Origin: Phytophthora sp. 'mugwort'
Taxonomy: Eukaryota > Oomycota > Peronosporomycetes > Peronosporales > Peronosporaceae
NCBI GenBank assembly: GCA_033558025.1
Contig: JAUCEF010000003.1
Location: forward strand, 248,001-312,000
Length of the DNA: 64,000 bases
Direction: 5' to 3'
Under the pieces are notes generated by a model. The model worked only from the letters and a program-made list of their open reading frames with translations, was not told the DNA's origin and ran no database searches. Position 1 is the first letter of the stretch, and every line of letters begins with the position of its first letter. A program made the position numbers and the translations under genes. Of the stretch, positions 34,684-44,900 are shown piece by piece.

Positions 34684-35528
34684 CTATTTCGTCCGGCATT
34701 GCCTGATGCCAAAAACCCATCCCTTCACGATATTTCCGCGATTCCTTCGTATTGCTGATCATGGCCATCGGCATATGCTTTCGTCCCATGGTGCGTGTGT
34801 GCATGCGAGCGGGTTTACGTTGAGCGCGGTGCGCGTGCTTACATGGTTGATCGTTGTTACCGACGTCAGATGCTGTCGGCTCGGTTACCTTTACACTAGA
34901 GGTCGCAACGCAACTTCACGCAACTACAAGGACTACCCACCCTCTTGTTGAGTTTCAATCGGATACCCAACCCCCACCCACCAGTCTACACACGGACAGT
35001 TCGGGTACCCGTACCCGCCCATCCACGTTGGACTAAAAAACATGCTATGGTGGGAATCAAAGCTCAACTGCAGTTAAATTTTATCGCTCTATTAATACAG
35101 GATTAATCGGGTTGCACCACCCACCCGCCGCCGTATCGAAACTAATTAGGGTACCCACACCCACCCATGGAAGACACAGGTACGGATAGGTATGTAGGGT
35201 GCCCAACTTAGGGTGTCCATTTGCTAGCTCTGCTTTAAACTGCACTTAGTCGTTTTGACGTTTGTTTTTCCCGTCGCGTTAAGCGTCGTGGTGATTACGC
35301 GCTTGCGCAGCAAGTACCCTATGTAGCCTTGGATCTCGTCGTGCTTACCCGCGATCACGCCGACTTCAGCCCGGCTTCCAGACATTTTTGTCCGCCTCAC
35401 GGTATGAAGTGCACGTACTGTCGAAGGCCATAATACACCTCGTCTGGTGCCACACGACTCGGGTTCACTATCGTCGCCTTCTGTTGAAATGGTAGTCTGC
35501 GAACTGGACGCGGCCTCCCAATTGTGCT
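34684..35528. other. No recognisable gene
   Basis: No motif-bearing ORF. Around 34960-35215 the sequence is rich in CCCACCC and GGGTACCC variants, a degenerate low-complexity patch. Confidence 0.4.
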
Positions 35529-35689
35529 ATGCCACAGCGATATTGCATGTGGGGCTCGACATGTGATATGCTGGTGAATTTGGTGGATTTATACAAGGAC
35601 CGTTACGTTGCTGACGGCCGGACCCTATCGGTGGCATTGAAGTGCCGGCTGCGTCTACTGTCGATGACAATGAACACGATGGTGGGGAA

Positions 35690-37139
35690 GCAACATGTAC
35701 TACGCAAAGAGCCTCGTGCAGAACGTGCTGGCATACTGCAAGCTTGAGGAGAAGGGCATGGTGTTGGTCTATAAGAGCGATCGTCGGTACCTATCGAGGG
35801 ATACGGACGATACGCCTGCGTTTGAGGTGACCTCGCTCCCTTCTCTCTCCCCCCCCCCCCCCCGCGTTGGGTCCTCATTTGAGGTTTCGCTCCAAAACTA
35901 GATGCAGTCACTGGACGAGGCTATCGGTGAGGGCGATGCGGCCGTTGCCCAAGCATCGGAGCAAGCACCAACGGCGAGCGCGCTTGAAGAAGGGGAGAGC
36001 GATCACGAGGCCACCGAGCAAGACGATGACACACGCAGCATTGCGCACCTTTCGGTCGATGACTATCGCATCATAATTGCTTGGATAGAAGTAGAGAAAC
36101 ACTTCAAGGCAATGCATGGTAGCGGCGAAAAGACTACGGTCGGCGGTAAGTCTAAGATCAAGAAACTGGACGCCTGGAGCTCTGGTCAAACACCTTGGTC
36201 GCCAAACGACCAATATTGCTGTGCGAACGTTGACCGACCACAACATGCAACAGCGGTGGTATACTATATACGCCGGTTCAAGTGGACGCTTCGGGCAAGC
36301 CATACCAAACAGGACTCAGGCTCACAAAGCGTGATCTCGCCAGAGAGATGTCAGTGCGTGAGAAGCTAGAACGGATATGCCCACACTTTTCGCGGATGAA
36401 AGCGCTCTTCGGCGAAAAAGCGAACATTACCCCGTCCGCGACTGTTGAGCTAGAGGTCCTCACGTCTTACGCGGCATCAGGTTTCAACTTTGACTCGTCG
36501 GATATAAGGAATGACAGCAACATTGGTGAGTTTTGGAGCAACGAGGAGCTAGCGTACGTGCCTGCTGCGCAACCCCACAGTTGCTATACAGTTGCTTCCA
36601 GCGGGCACAAGCCAGGAAGTCAGCTCGCAGGCCTTGTCTAGCCAAGCACAAGCACCCTCCTCGGTATCGTCGGTCGGCACTACCACTTTTTTTGCAGTTG
36701 GAACACTTCATCGCTGAAATACTACCTGCTCCGACACCAAAATCGAAGAAGCGCTCCGTCCCACCTCCCAAGAAACCCAAGCAGCCAAGCCAGACACCTC
36801 AAGACTAATGATAGCAAGTCCAACACGAAAAGAGGCCCGACGAACGCTCACGAGACCCGCATCTGTCTTTCAACAGCATACGCGAAGAGCTCTGAAGTGA
36901 GGATTGAATATCTTAAGCAGAAGCGTGAGGAAGACCGTCGTCAGTGCAGCGAAAAGCAGGGAGCGACGAAACGACAGCAAAAGGCAGAAACTGAGCTCCG
37001 TGTGCGCGAAGCCGAGGAACGTCGCGCGCAGCGCAAACAGGAGCTGGTGCTGGAGCTTCTTCGCCATAACAAGTCACTGAAATCGAAGCATTCGTCCAGA
37101 AGTTCTGCTAGCTTCCAAGGACCACACAGCGCAGCATAA
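35690..37139 (+). pseudogene. Harbinger-type accessory protein, broken (element 2)
   Basis: Plus-strand segments form a protein like the accessory ORF of the first Harbinger. An acidic N-terminal part precedes LSVDDYRIIIAWIEVEKHF (about 36050-36105), a SANT/Myb-like region. A block with LERICPHFSRMKALFGEKANITP (about 36365-36435) follows. Next are a Pro/Lys-rich linker (about 36740-36800) and a Lys/Arg/Glu-rich coiled coil (36897-37100). The parts are in different frames and a 15-C run (35849-35863) interrupts the beginning. A transposase of the same class lies convergently downstream, as in the first element. It is non-functional as it stands. Confidence 0.65.
35849..35863. repeat. Poly-C tract (15 bp)
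   Basis: An uninterrupted C run following CTCTCT. The length may be unreliable in assembly. Confidence 0.9.
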
Positions 37140-37675
37140 ACTCTCTGAAGCCTTCATCTCCATGTTACAATTCTTGAATACTATCTGCGTGATTTCACAA
37201 CAGCAATGACCATACTCGTCTTCCCAACGATCCCGTGTGCCAACTCCGAACGCGAATACGATGTCCGTGATCGTGCGGCCCATCTCCAGTAAAGCCGCAA
37301 ACGGAATCACAAAGTCCAGGTCCAGCTTTGCACAGTGTAAATGTGCGCCACCAAGCTCTGCACGTCCACTTTCGACACCTGGTTGAATGGGAAAACGATG
37401 AGACGGTTGCCATGACTACAGGCTGCTCGTAGATGAAACGTACAACGGGTGGGATAATGGCTACCATCGGCGAAGATGCGTGGATGCCTGTTGCTGCGAA
37501 CTAAAGCGCATTTTGTGAGCACTCAACCACAGTATTCCGCCCGGCTCCCAGCCTCTCGCTACGGCGCGCCGCTTAAGTGTCACGTCGAAAGATGAACGGG
37601 TCGTCATCGTCGGAACCATCATCGTCAGGGAGCATGTCGTCTTCATTACCATCTTCACTTGAGGAAACGTCGGTG

Positions 37676-38804
37676 TCACCCCAACTCGCCGTTGAAACTG
37701 ATCAACATGTTGTGAAGCGTGATGCAGCTGTGATCCACTTTAGTACGGCTTCCATGCTTTCGTCGTGATTCAGCTGCGTCCGCAACTCTCGAAGCGAAAT
37801 CCACCGGTTTTTCAACGCACCAAGCGCAGACAGCACCGTGTACCAAGAAATGGCGCTCTCTAAAGACAAGTTTAAGCATTGGTTTTTCTGCAGTGGCGAA
37901 TATTTGCTTGCCGATTCAGCTTATCCAGCCGATATGAGGCGCAGCACGCTTCTCCCGGCCTACAAGTCGAATATGCGCGGTGTCGATATTGAAGACTTCA
38001 ACTCATGTGTTGCACATGTTCGCGTAGTCAATGAGCACACGCACGAGCCTGGCCATCCGCTCAAGAAGCCGATCGCACGCCATTGATCGTCACAATTCAC
38101 TTGCCTCTTGAGGCTGTACCGCTGCTTGCGACCAAAGAAGCATTCACCGTCCTTAGCCGGTTTCTGCGCTAGCGGAAAAGTTGTACCGTCAATAAAGCCT
38201 ACACAGCCACGGAACCCCAGCAACGACATATGCCGTGATGTTCTTCTCCTTTCGTCAGCGCTGGGCCACCTCACGTGGTTTGGAGCCAAGTCGTTTTGCG
38301 CCAGCACAACGCGGTCAGTGTAGTCATCGACAGTTCCTTTACCTATCCCCCACAGAGTTGCTGTGATCGCTGCAGGGATGCTGCTGTCCCATAGTTCCCG
38401 AAGCGATCGAGCGCAATTGTGAGCTGTTTCCATATCGGTGCTTGAGAGTAGGGGAATAGTGGCGGAAGACAGGATGATCTTCAACCTCCCTGACGAGGCG
38501 TTTGAAGCTGCACATGTCCATGCGAGTCATATCCCGGAAGGTTCGGTCCGATGTTATGTATCGAAAAGACGTCCTCAAACAATACCGTGCTCTTCACGGC
38601 GCGCTTTCTGCTCACCGAGTACCTAGAGGATTGTACAAGTTGCAGGAGCTCAAAGACATCATCAGTCTTAGAAAGCATGAGTTGTTCATCTTCATCATTG
38701 CTTTTCAAGTCCAGTATTTCGCCGTCCTCTTCCTCCAAAGCTGACACCACCAGGATGTCGACGATTTCATCCAGAAGGCGCTGCCGGTCGCTCTTCTTCG
38801 GCAT
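37676..38804 (-). pseudogene. Harbinger-type transposase split by an in-place inversion
   Basis: Minus strand, start MPKKSDRQ at 38804. The N-terminal region continues to about 38480 with a frame change. Next comes a helix block (GIGKGTVDDYTDR, about 38320) and the first catalytic Asp in GCVGFIDGTTFPL (about 38210). The strand then reads GFLSGWPGSC (about 38045). The expected next blocks, ADSTVYQEMAL, GEYLLADSAYP with the second Asp and VRVVNEH with the Glu, lie on the plus strand between about 37828 and 38040. The minus strand resumes immediately with ALKNRWISLRELR (about 37810-37770), which normally follows VNEH. The catalytic centre is thus inverted in place. The reading frames on either side and within the inverted piece are still largely open. 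Confidence 0.85.
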
Positions 38805-38808
38805 CACG

Positions 38809-38825
38809 CCCCCCCCCCCCCCCCC
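38809..38825. repeat. Poly-C tract (17 bp)
   Basis: A run of 17 C just upstream of the minus-strand transposase start. Read on the minus strand it gives a poly-Gly stretch. Confidence 0.95.
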
Positions 38826-38889
38826 GCTGGTTTGAATGTGACACTGTGATGATTCGTCAACATCTCCAGTAGATGCGATAATCAATTAA

Positions 38890-39787
38890 TGAATTACCGG
38901 TAAAGCCGACCCCCCCCCCTCCTTTCCGATTTGGCTCATTTTGCCGACTCTTTCTTGCTCAGTATCCTGTCAAGTTTTTGCTCATTATTTTTTGCTTAAT
39001 TTGTAGGTTCGACTCTCCCTATACAGTTCAGGCATAGAAGACGATCTCAGAAAATACTATTCGGAGAGGTTTTATGAAGAATGGCTTAGTTCCTATCGGG
39101 CCCCGAACTCGTGAAGGAATTTCCGCAGTTTCGAAACCCCAGCACCTCAACTAGCAAAATAAATGTTGGTTTCGGTGCAATTTGGTAGGATGGGTGTTGA
39201 TCTGTAGAGGGGGTGTCACTTCACTTTATTGGTTGGCTTTTAGTTCTTACACTTGTTGATGCACAATTGCGGCACGAAATGCGTATTATCCGGTAAACGA
39301 TCATTTCGTTTTGATAGGGTGCGATGGCGTTCCTGCAACATTAACTCTCCGGAGAAACTGGTTCTTAACGCAACGCTATCCGCCTAAGCGCAACGTTAAC
39401 TCACCAATGCGTACTTAACCGGGGTGTTACGGTAAATATATCGCAATAGCGAGAACGGATGTCATGGCCAACAAATCGCTAAAGTTAGAGGTGTCGACAG
39501 GAAAACTATCACTAGCTAGGCCCCAAAACTCTTCCCTGTCGGGCTTAACCCTATAGGGCCGAGTGATATGGTACCTGCTTGGTCCTGGGTTTAAGACCGC
39601 GAGCTCCGAACACGGATCTTAAACCGCAGGCGTTGTGTCGGAGATCCCCAAACATCATTTCCCCCCTCCGAGTTAACGTTGCAGGACGCAGTTCGCATAG
39701 GGTGCAACCAGGACAATGGAGCGATCTTGAAGCGCCGCCTGATAACGCCTATTTTAGGGTGACTTACACAAAATTCAAGTTTCCCCA
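38890..39787. other. Intergenic; no gene seen
   Basis: Separates transposon debris from the conserved gene block. The last few hundred bases should hold the promoter of the gene at 39788. I see no confident core promoter motif. Confidence 0.4.
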
Positions 39788-40297
39788 ATGGAGCAAGGCG
39801 ACACTACGACCGCCTTCGACCCACTCGCGGCGCTCGAGGCCGAGTATGCGGCCGTCCTAGCACAGAGCAGGCCGTCTGCCGAAGCGTCCGCATCTCCAGA
39901 ACAGCCAGGTGACGTGGAATCTGCAGGCAGCGACAGCGAAGACGAGGAGAGCACTGCGGTCGGAGGCTACGAGAGATACGAGCTGCTGCCTTCGTCACCT
40001 TGCAACAGCGATGACGAGGCCCCCGAATCGGGTCCAGAAACGTCCCTGGACCTGGAGGAGAAATTGGACGGCGAAGAGGACGCGGAAGAACGTCCACAAA
40101 TTGAGGAGGAGACAGAGGTAGCGTCCACGCAGCAGAAGGACACTAGTCTGCATGAAGACAAGCGACAAGCCATCATGCGGAGCATGTTGCAGGTCAAACT
40201 GCGGCCGCCGCCATGGGCTCAGGCCGCCAACCTGTCGGACGTCGAGCTGGTGGACATGGTGCAGATGCAGCTTGGATTTCAGAGCAAGTCGACGTAA
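39788..40297 (+). CDS. Acidic conserved-looking protein, possibly MEA1-like
   Basis: A complete 169-codon ORF starting with an ATG in AACAATGG-like context (CCCAATGGAG). Residues 40-125 are very rich in Glu, Asp and Ser and likely disordered. A short motif GGYERYELLP lies near residue 57. The C-terminal 45 residues (KRQAIMRSMLQVKL, PPPWAQAANLSDVELVDMVQ) look folded and helical. The combination of a GY..L motif, an acidic linker and a PxWA...MVQ tail is reminiscent of the small MEA1 family. That is a weak resemblance seen by eye. It is convergent with the MVD gene with about 180 bp between stop codons. I have good confidence that it is a gene and low confidence in the name. Confidence 0.7.
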   Translation: MEQGDTTTAFDPLAALEAEYAAVLAQSRPSAEASASPEQPGDVESAGSDSEDEESTAVGGYERYELLPSSPCNSDDEAPESGPETSLDLEEKLDGEEDAEERPQIEEETEVASTQQKDTSLHEDKRQAIMRSMLQVKLRPPPWAQAANLSDVELVDMVQMQLGFQSKST

Positions 40298-40346
40298 CAA
40301 AAAGAACTAGTTCCTGACCGTGCCTTAACTGTACTTGCTTGAATTT

Positions 40347-40475
40347 TTACTTGCGCAGCAACACGGCGCTAGTTACTGCGGCGGCGACAGCAGTGACCAA
40401 GTAACACAGCGTCGGCTCTTCAAACAGCCAGAAGCTTGGCTTGAAGAGCGGGCAGCCATGCACTTTGGTCTTGGT
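40347..40475 (-). other. In-frame open extension after the MVD stop codon
   Basis: Directly after the MVD TGA (context GAG-AAC-TGA-ACC), 42 sense codons continue in the same frame to a TAA at 40347-40349. They encode a short linker, a hydrophobic stretch LCYLVTAVAAAVTSAVLL and a final RK. This resembles a tail anchor. No ATG is present, so it is not an independent gene. It could be a readthrough extension or chance. Confidence 0.45.
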
Positions 40476-41705
40476 TCAGTTCTCCTTCTGGTACGACGAC
40501 AGCGGCTCGCCAGTGACCGAGTCGATCAGCGCTTCGTCCGGGGACAGAACGCGCGTGCCACCGCCCACGCGAGACACGTACATCATCTTCACACTGTTGG
40601 GGAGATGCGGCAGCGTGAACACCTTGCCACTCTCGGGCTTCGCCTCCATCCTGGCAACAAGTTCTTCCGACGGCGTGCGGTTGACAAGCATCGACGACTT
40701 GATGGTCATCTCTGACGATATAGAGAAACAGTGGTGTACAAGAGACACGACTTCCTGCACGTGCTGCTCCTCGACGAAAAGCACCGCGTTCGGACCAGCG
40801 TCAAACGTGTACGCAGCCTGCACGCGCCCAGCCTGCCCGTTGTAGCGGTGCACGAGTCGAATGATCTGACGGGATACGTCGTTCAGGTAGAAAATCGGCG
40901 GCGTTGTGTCGAGGCACGTGGCATGGAACTGGTTGCTGTCCTGCATCGTGAGCGTGCCGAATGCCTCAAAGTCCCTGGTCAAGATCGCCTTCTCCATCAC
41001 CTCCATCCGCTCCGGTACCAAATGCTCGGCGCGGTAGATCAGCAGCGGACTAGTGGCTTTAGTCGTCTGCATGCCGGTCGTGCTGCTCGTATCCTTCTGA
41101 GCGTCGTTCACAACACATACCACGGCACACAGTTCGGGCCAATGCAGCTCGTTTGCGACCTGGACAGCGATGGAATCCTGTCCGTCGAGCCGCTCTCCCT
41201 TCTGCCAGGCCACGAAGCCTCCGTCCAGGCTTCTACAAGCCGACCCAGAGCCCTGACGCGCGATAGCTGACAACTGACCGGGGAATTCCTCGTCAGCTTT
41301 AGAGATACCATAGAACTCTGCCAGCGCCGCCACGAGGCACGCGTAGCCCGCTGCGGATGACGCGAGCCCTGCCGCAGTCGGGAACGAGTTGGTTGATACG
41401 ATGTGCAGGTGCTGCGTCGTCTTGGAGTCCGTCTCGCGCTCACCTTTCACACGCCGCGTGAGCTGCTGCATCTCGTGCAGCACCACGGTCATGCGCTTGT
41501 TAATGGGCTGCTCTTGGCCGTTGAGCCACAGTCGCGTGCGCTGCAGCGTTGAGCTGCCCGCCACGGACGTCGTCGTACGCAGTTGATCCTGGTGTAACGT
41601 CACGCTGATCGACGAGTTCATGGGCGTGTTGAGCACCACATCGTCCTTGCCCCAGTACTTGATCACTGCGATATTCGTGGGCGCCGAGCACGTCGCCACC
41701 TTCAT
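40476..41705 (-). CDS. MVD1: Mevalonate diphosphate decarboxylase
   Basis: A complete single-exon ORF of 409 residues, the usual family length. It starts MKVATCSAPTNIAVIKYWGK at 41705, the typical N-terminus of MVD with its YWGK substrate-binding residues. The GHMP-kinase phosphate loop FPTAAGLASSAAGYA is near residue 108, QGSGSACRSL near 150, and DAGPNAV near 302, which contains the catalytic Asp. The enzyme converts mevalonate 5-diphosphate to isopentenyl diphosphate with ATP, the last step of the cytosolic mevalonate pathway. Divergent from the KH/J gene (195 bp between starts) and convergent with the acidic-protein gene. The frame stays open for 42 codons after the TGA and encodes a membrane-helix-like tail. 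Confidence 0.96.
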   Translation of the reverse strand: MKVATCSAPTNIAVIKYWGKDDVVLNTPMNSSISVTLHQDQLRTTTSVAGSSTLQRTRLWLNGQEQPINKRMTVVLHEMQQLTRRVKGERETDSKTTQHLHIVSTNSFPTAAGLASSAAGYACLVAALAEFYGISKADEEFPGQLSAIARQGSGSACRSLDGGFVAWQKGERLDGQDSIAVQVANELHWPELCAVVCVVNDAQKDTSSTTGMQTTKATSPLLIYRAEHLVPERMEVMEKAILTRDFEAFGTLTMQDSNQFHATCLDTTPPIFYLNDVSRQIIRLVHRYNGQAGRVQAAYTFDAGPNAVLFVEEQHVQEVVSLVHHCFSISSEMTIKSSMLVNRTPSEELVARMEAKPESGKVFTLPHLPNSVKMMYVSRVGGGTRVLSPDEALIDSVTGEPLSSYQKEN

Positions 41706-41900
41706 GTTGGCACAGGTGATTAGCGGTCCAAATGCTGAAGTACCGCTGGCAACGGTAATCTGCTACATGTACACGAATGATACATCGTTTATCATCTTCG
41801 ATAGTTTCAATATTTTATAATATTGTAACTGTTAACTGCTACATTTGCCACGCTTAACGCGACGCATTCTCTCCATACACCGCACCGTATCAGCGCAGGC
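41706..41900. promoter_or_regulatory. Shared divergent intergenic region (MVD / KH-J gene)
   Basis: Only 195 bp separate the two divergent start codons, so both promoters must lie here. An AT-rich core (ATATTTTATAATATTG, about 41809-41824) and a CGCATTCTCTCCATAC stretch (about 41862), loosely like the oomycete initiator, are present. No exact initiator consensus is seen. Confidence 0.4.
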
Positions 41901-44900
41901 ATGGGCGTCATCTCCGTCGGCGCGTCGCTAGGCGTGCGTGAGGCGCGCGCGACGGCGTCACCCTCCTCTGTAACGCCCGCCTTCAGTTCGTCTTTACGCC
42001 GCTCTTCCACGGCCACGGGCACGTCCTCCGCGGCGTCAAACAGCCGCAAGAAAGCATCCCGGAAGCGTCTACCTGGTACCGGCAGCGCGTCCGGCACCAA
42101 GAAGCGCAGCGCCAGTAGCAATTCGACCAGAAATGAGCGCGTGGCCAACCCAGCCGCCGCTAGGCGACGTAGCCCCAGTCCGAACGTGCATGAGTCTGCA
42201 CCGCCTAAGGCCGCGGCGACGGTCCTGACGCCATCCGTCTCGATGGTGATTAACGGTAAGAAACCCGTTGGACGCATGGTCCACGTGAAGACGACGATGG
42301 ACCCGCAGCGTCTCGCGCCCCACGTAATTGGCGTTAACGGCGGGAAGCTTAACGCCATCATGTCGCGCGCGCGCTGCAGCATTAGCTACCGCAAGACGCA
42401 GTCGCAAGAGGGCGGGGAAGAAGAGAGTGCCGGTGCGTTCTCAATGGCTTTTATGATCTCAGCTAACACAGCTGAGAGGGTGGACGACGGAGTGCAGTTG
42501 CTACAGGCGGTGGTGGAGAGCACAGAGCAGCAATTAAGGAAGTATCAGGGGAGTGAGAAGAGTATCGAACATGTTCCGATTGAGGACAAGGAACAGGGGA
42601 ACGATCAAGTGCATGTACAGGAAGTAGCAGTGGAACTGGACGCTGTGAGTGACGAGTTACAGCAGTATGTGGAGAATGAGTCAGCGCAGACGCGGATACG
42701 ACAACAGGAGGAGACAAGTGACTCGATGCTGCAGCAGGTGAGTGAGAAGTCAACAGTTACAAGCCCGAGTCGGAATATAAGTCCAAGTCGAAGTATATTG
42801 CGAGAAGAGAGTGAGGCACAGCAGCAGCGGCATCCAAAACGTACGTGGCTGTTTGCTCACGTTATAACGACATTCGTTCTAACGTCGAAAGTTATGATTG
42901 TTTGTTACGCTTCCTTATGATATGTTAGGTCGCCGCGAAGACGGAAACCCTACCACTAACGGTTTAACGCGTGGTAGAAATGAGGACCCGCATGCGTCTC
43001 ATCGGTCCTCTCACCATCATGTTAAGAACCAGGACGAAGAATACAAAGATGACAGAGATGTGGTTGTAACTGATTCCATAGCAAGAGCCGAAGAAGAACG
43101 GCATTTACGTGAGGAAAAGGAGGCATTCCGGATACGACTGGCACGTACTGTAATGATCTCGCGGCGCTTGGAAGCCGAGGCCAAGCGTGTTCGTGCACAA
43201 GAAATTTTGGAACGAGATAAGTACCTACTAATGCGTCGCAAGTATGAAGAGATGGAGCACCGCAAGAAAGTTGCGGAACTGGTGGTTAAGAAACAATGCA
43301 GTGCGATGTCTGCGTCGTTATCAACGTCGTCTCCAAGCAAGAAACGGCAGCGATTGCTTGAAATCGAGCGGCTTAGTATCGCTCACGATGCGTGTCCACA
43401 AGCAACGAGTCGTGTACTTGCTGCTAATTTACGAGCATGTGCGTTTAATGCTAAGCGGTTAAAAACAGTTAAACCACGTTTAACTGGATTTCAACTCATT
43501 GATAATGAGTTAACTGAAGACGACGAGTTGATGCGTTTGGTGAAGAAAGTTAAAGCGTTTGGAGAGATGATCACGTCAGGTTCGACTGAGATGGACTCCG
43601 GTATGGAAAATAATGCAGTTCCTGACGAGGAGACAGCAGATTCCTTTGATTTTCCTAGTGAAGATGCAGATATTTCTATGGATGCGACGAATACTGACGA
43701 AGCTGATGCATCAGTTGAAGTCTTGGCTGACGAGAGTGAGGAGAAAACTCCCTCTCGACGCGAATCTTTCCGCTCGACGTGGGATCTTCCGGGTTTGACT
43801 CGTGACCTGAATTTGATTCAAGATTATTCGTCGGAAACCGAGTGCAATTTACTACGTTTTCTGGCAGGCGAGCGTCAATATTTCTACTTGGAGCCGCTTC
43901 TGAACAGCGATTCGTACTCACAAGATGTGGAGAGATGGCTTTTAACGAGGCATGACCTTCAGATACTTCATCGATATTTGCTGGAACACGCTGAGTTCGG
44001 CAAGGAGCTTGTGTTATGTGCGGAACGTCTGCGTGCACTTGGGAACTTAGTGCCACCTCTTCCCTCTTCAAGTATCGAGAACCCATTCTTCGGTCAAATG
44101 GGAGTATTCGAGTCGTCGCGACACCAAGAATGGAGTGAAATACAGGAGAAGATTGTGGCTGTACACTCACTCGCTTTGGTAGCACACATGTTGGGGAAAC
44201 ATTATCTGGCCAGACAAATGATTGGGAGAAATTGTGGTGCTATCCACGTAGCCACCAGTCACGAAAACCTTTTGGAGGAAGGTACGTTAGAGTCGGATCT
44301 GTTCACATATATCTTGCGTCCGATTCGTTCCTCTGCAATTGAGTCCAGTCTGTTTGATTCGCTCCCAATCTCTTTGGTACGTGAAACTATCGAGCAATGT
44401 CCTGAGGTTGTCAACCACGTGCTGCAGTGGAAAAGCAAGGACGACGTACCGGAATACCTTCGCGTGGTCGATCCTTGTGAACCTACAGTTGATGTAGCAT
44501 TGACTATACCTGTGCATTCCAGAGGTAGTTACTTTTTACGGAACCTGTTGACGAGACTTACGACGTACATGCGAGATCTGGATGTGATTATGAAAGAATT
44601 AGTGGCCATTCTTAAAGAAAAACGACCGGAGCGTCACGTGGATCACGTTAATCTGCGTCGTCAACACATCATCGAGCACGTGAATCGGTTGAAATCGGTG
44701 ACAAGTCATGTGATTGTGGAGAATACGAAACTACAGTTACACAAGTGGTGGATCCTCTTTGCTGAAAGCTCGTGTGCGTGGTTTGATCCAGATGATGTGG
44801 ATGAACTGGACGATCGATCGTACGACAAGTTTACGTGTCTTCAAGACGCTTTGTATATATGGCACAATGAGGCGCTTTTGTATACAACCAAAGACGATTT

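Noticed and set aside
40731..41270. Plus-strand 179-codon ORF opposite the MVD gene
   Set aside because: Antisense shadow of a clear, complete MVD frame. It has no motifs of its own.
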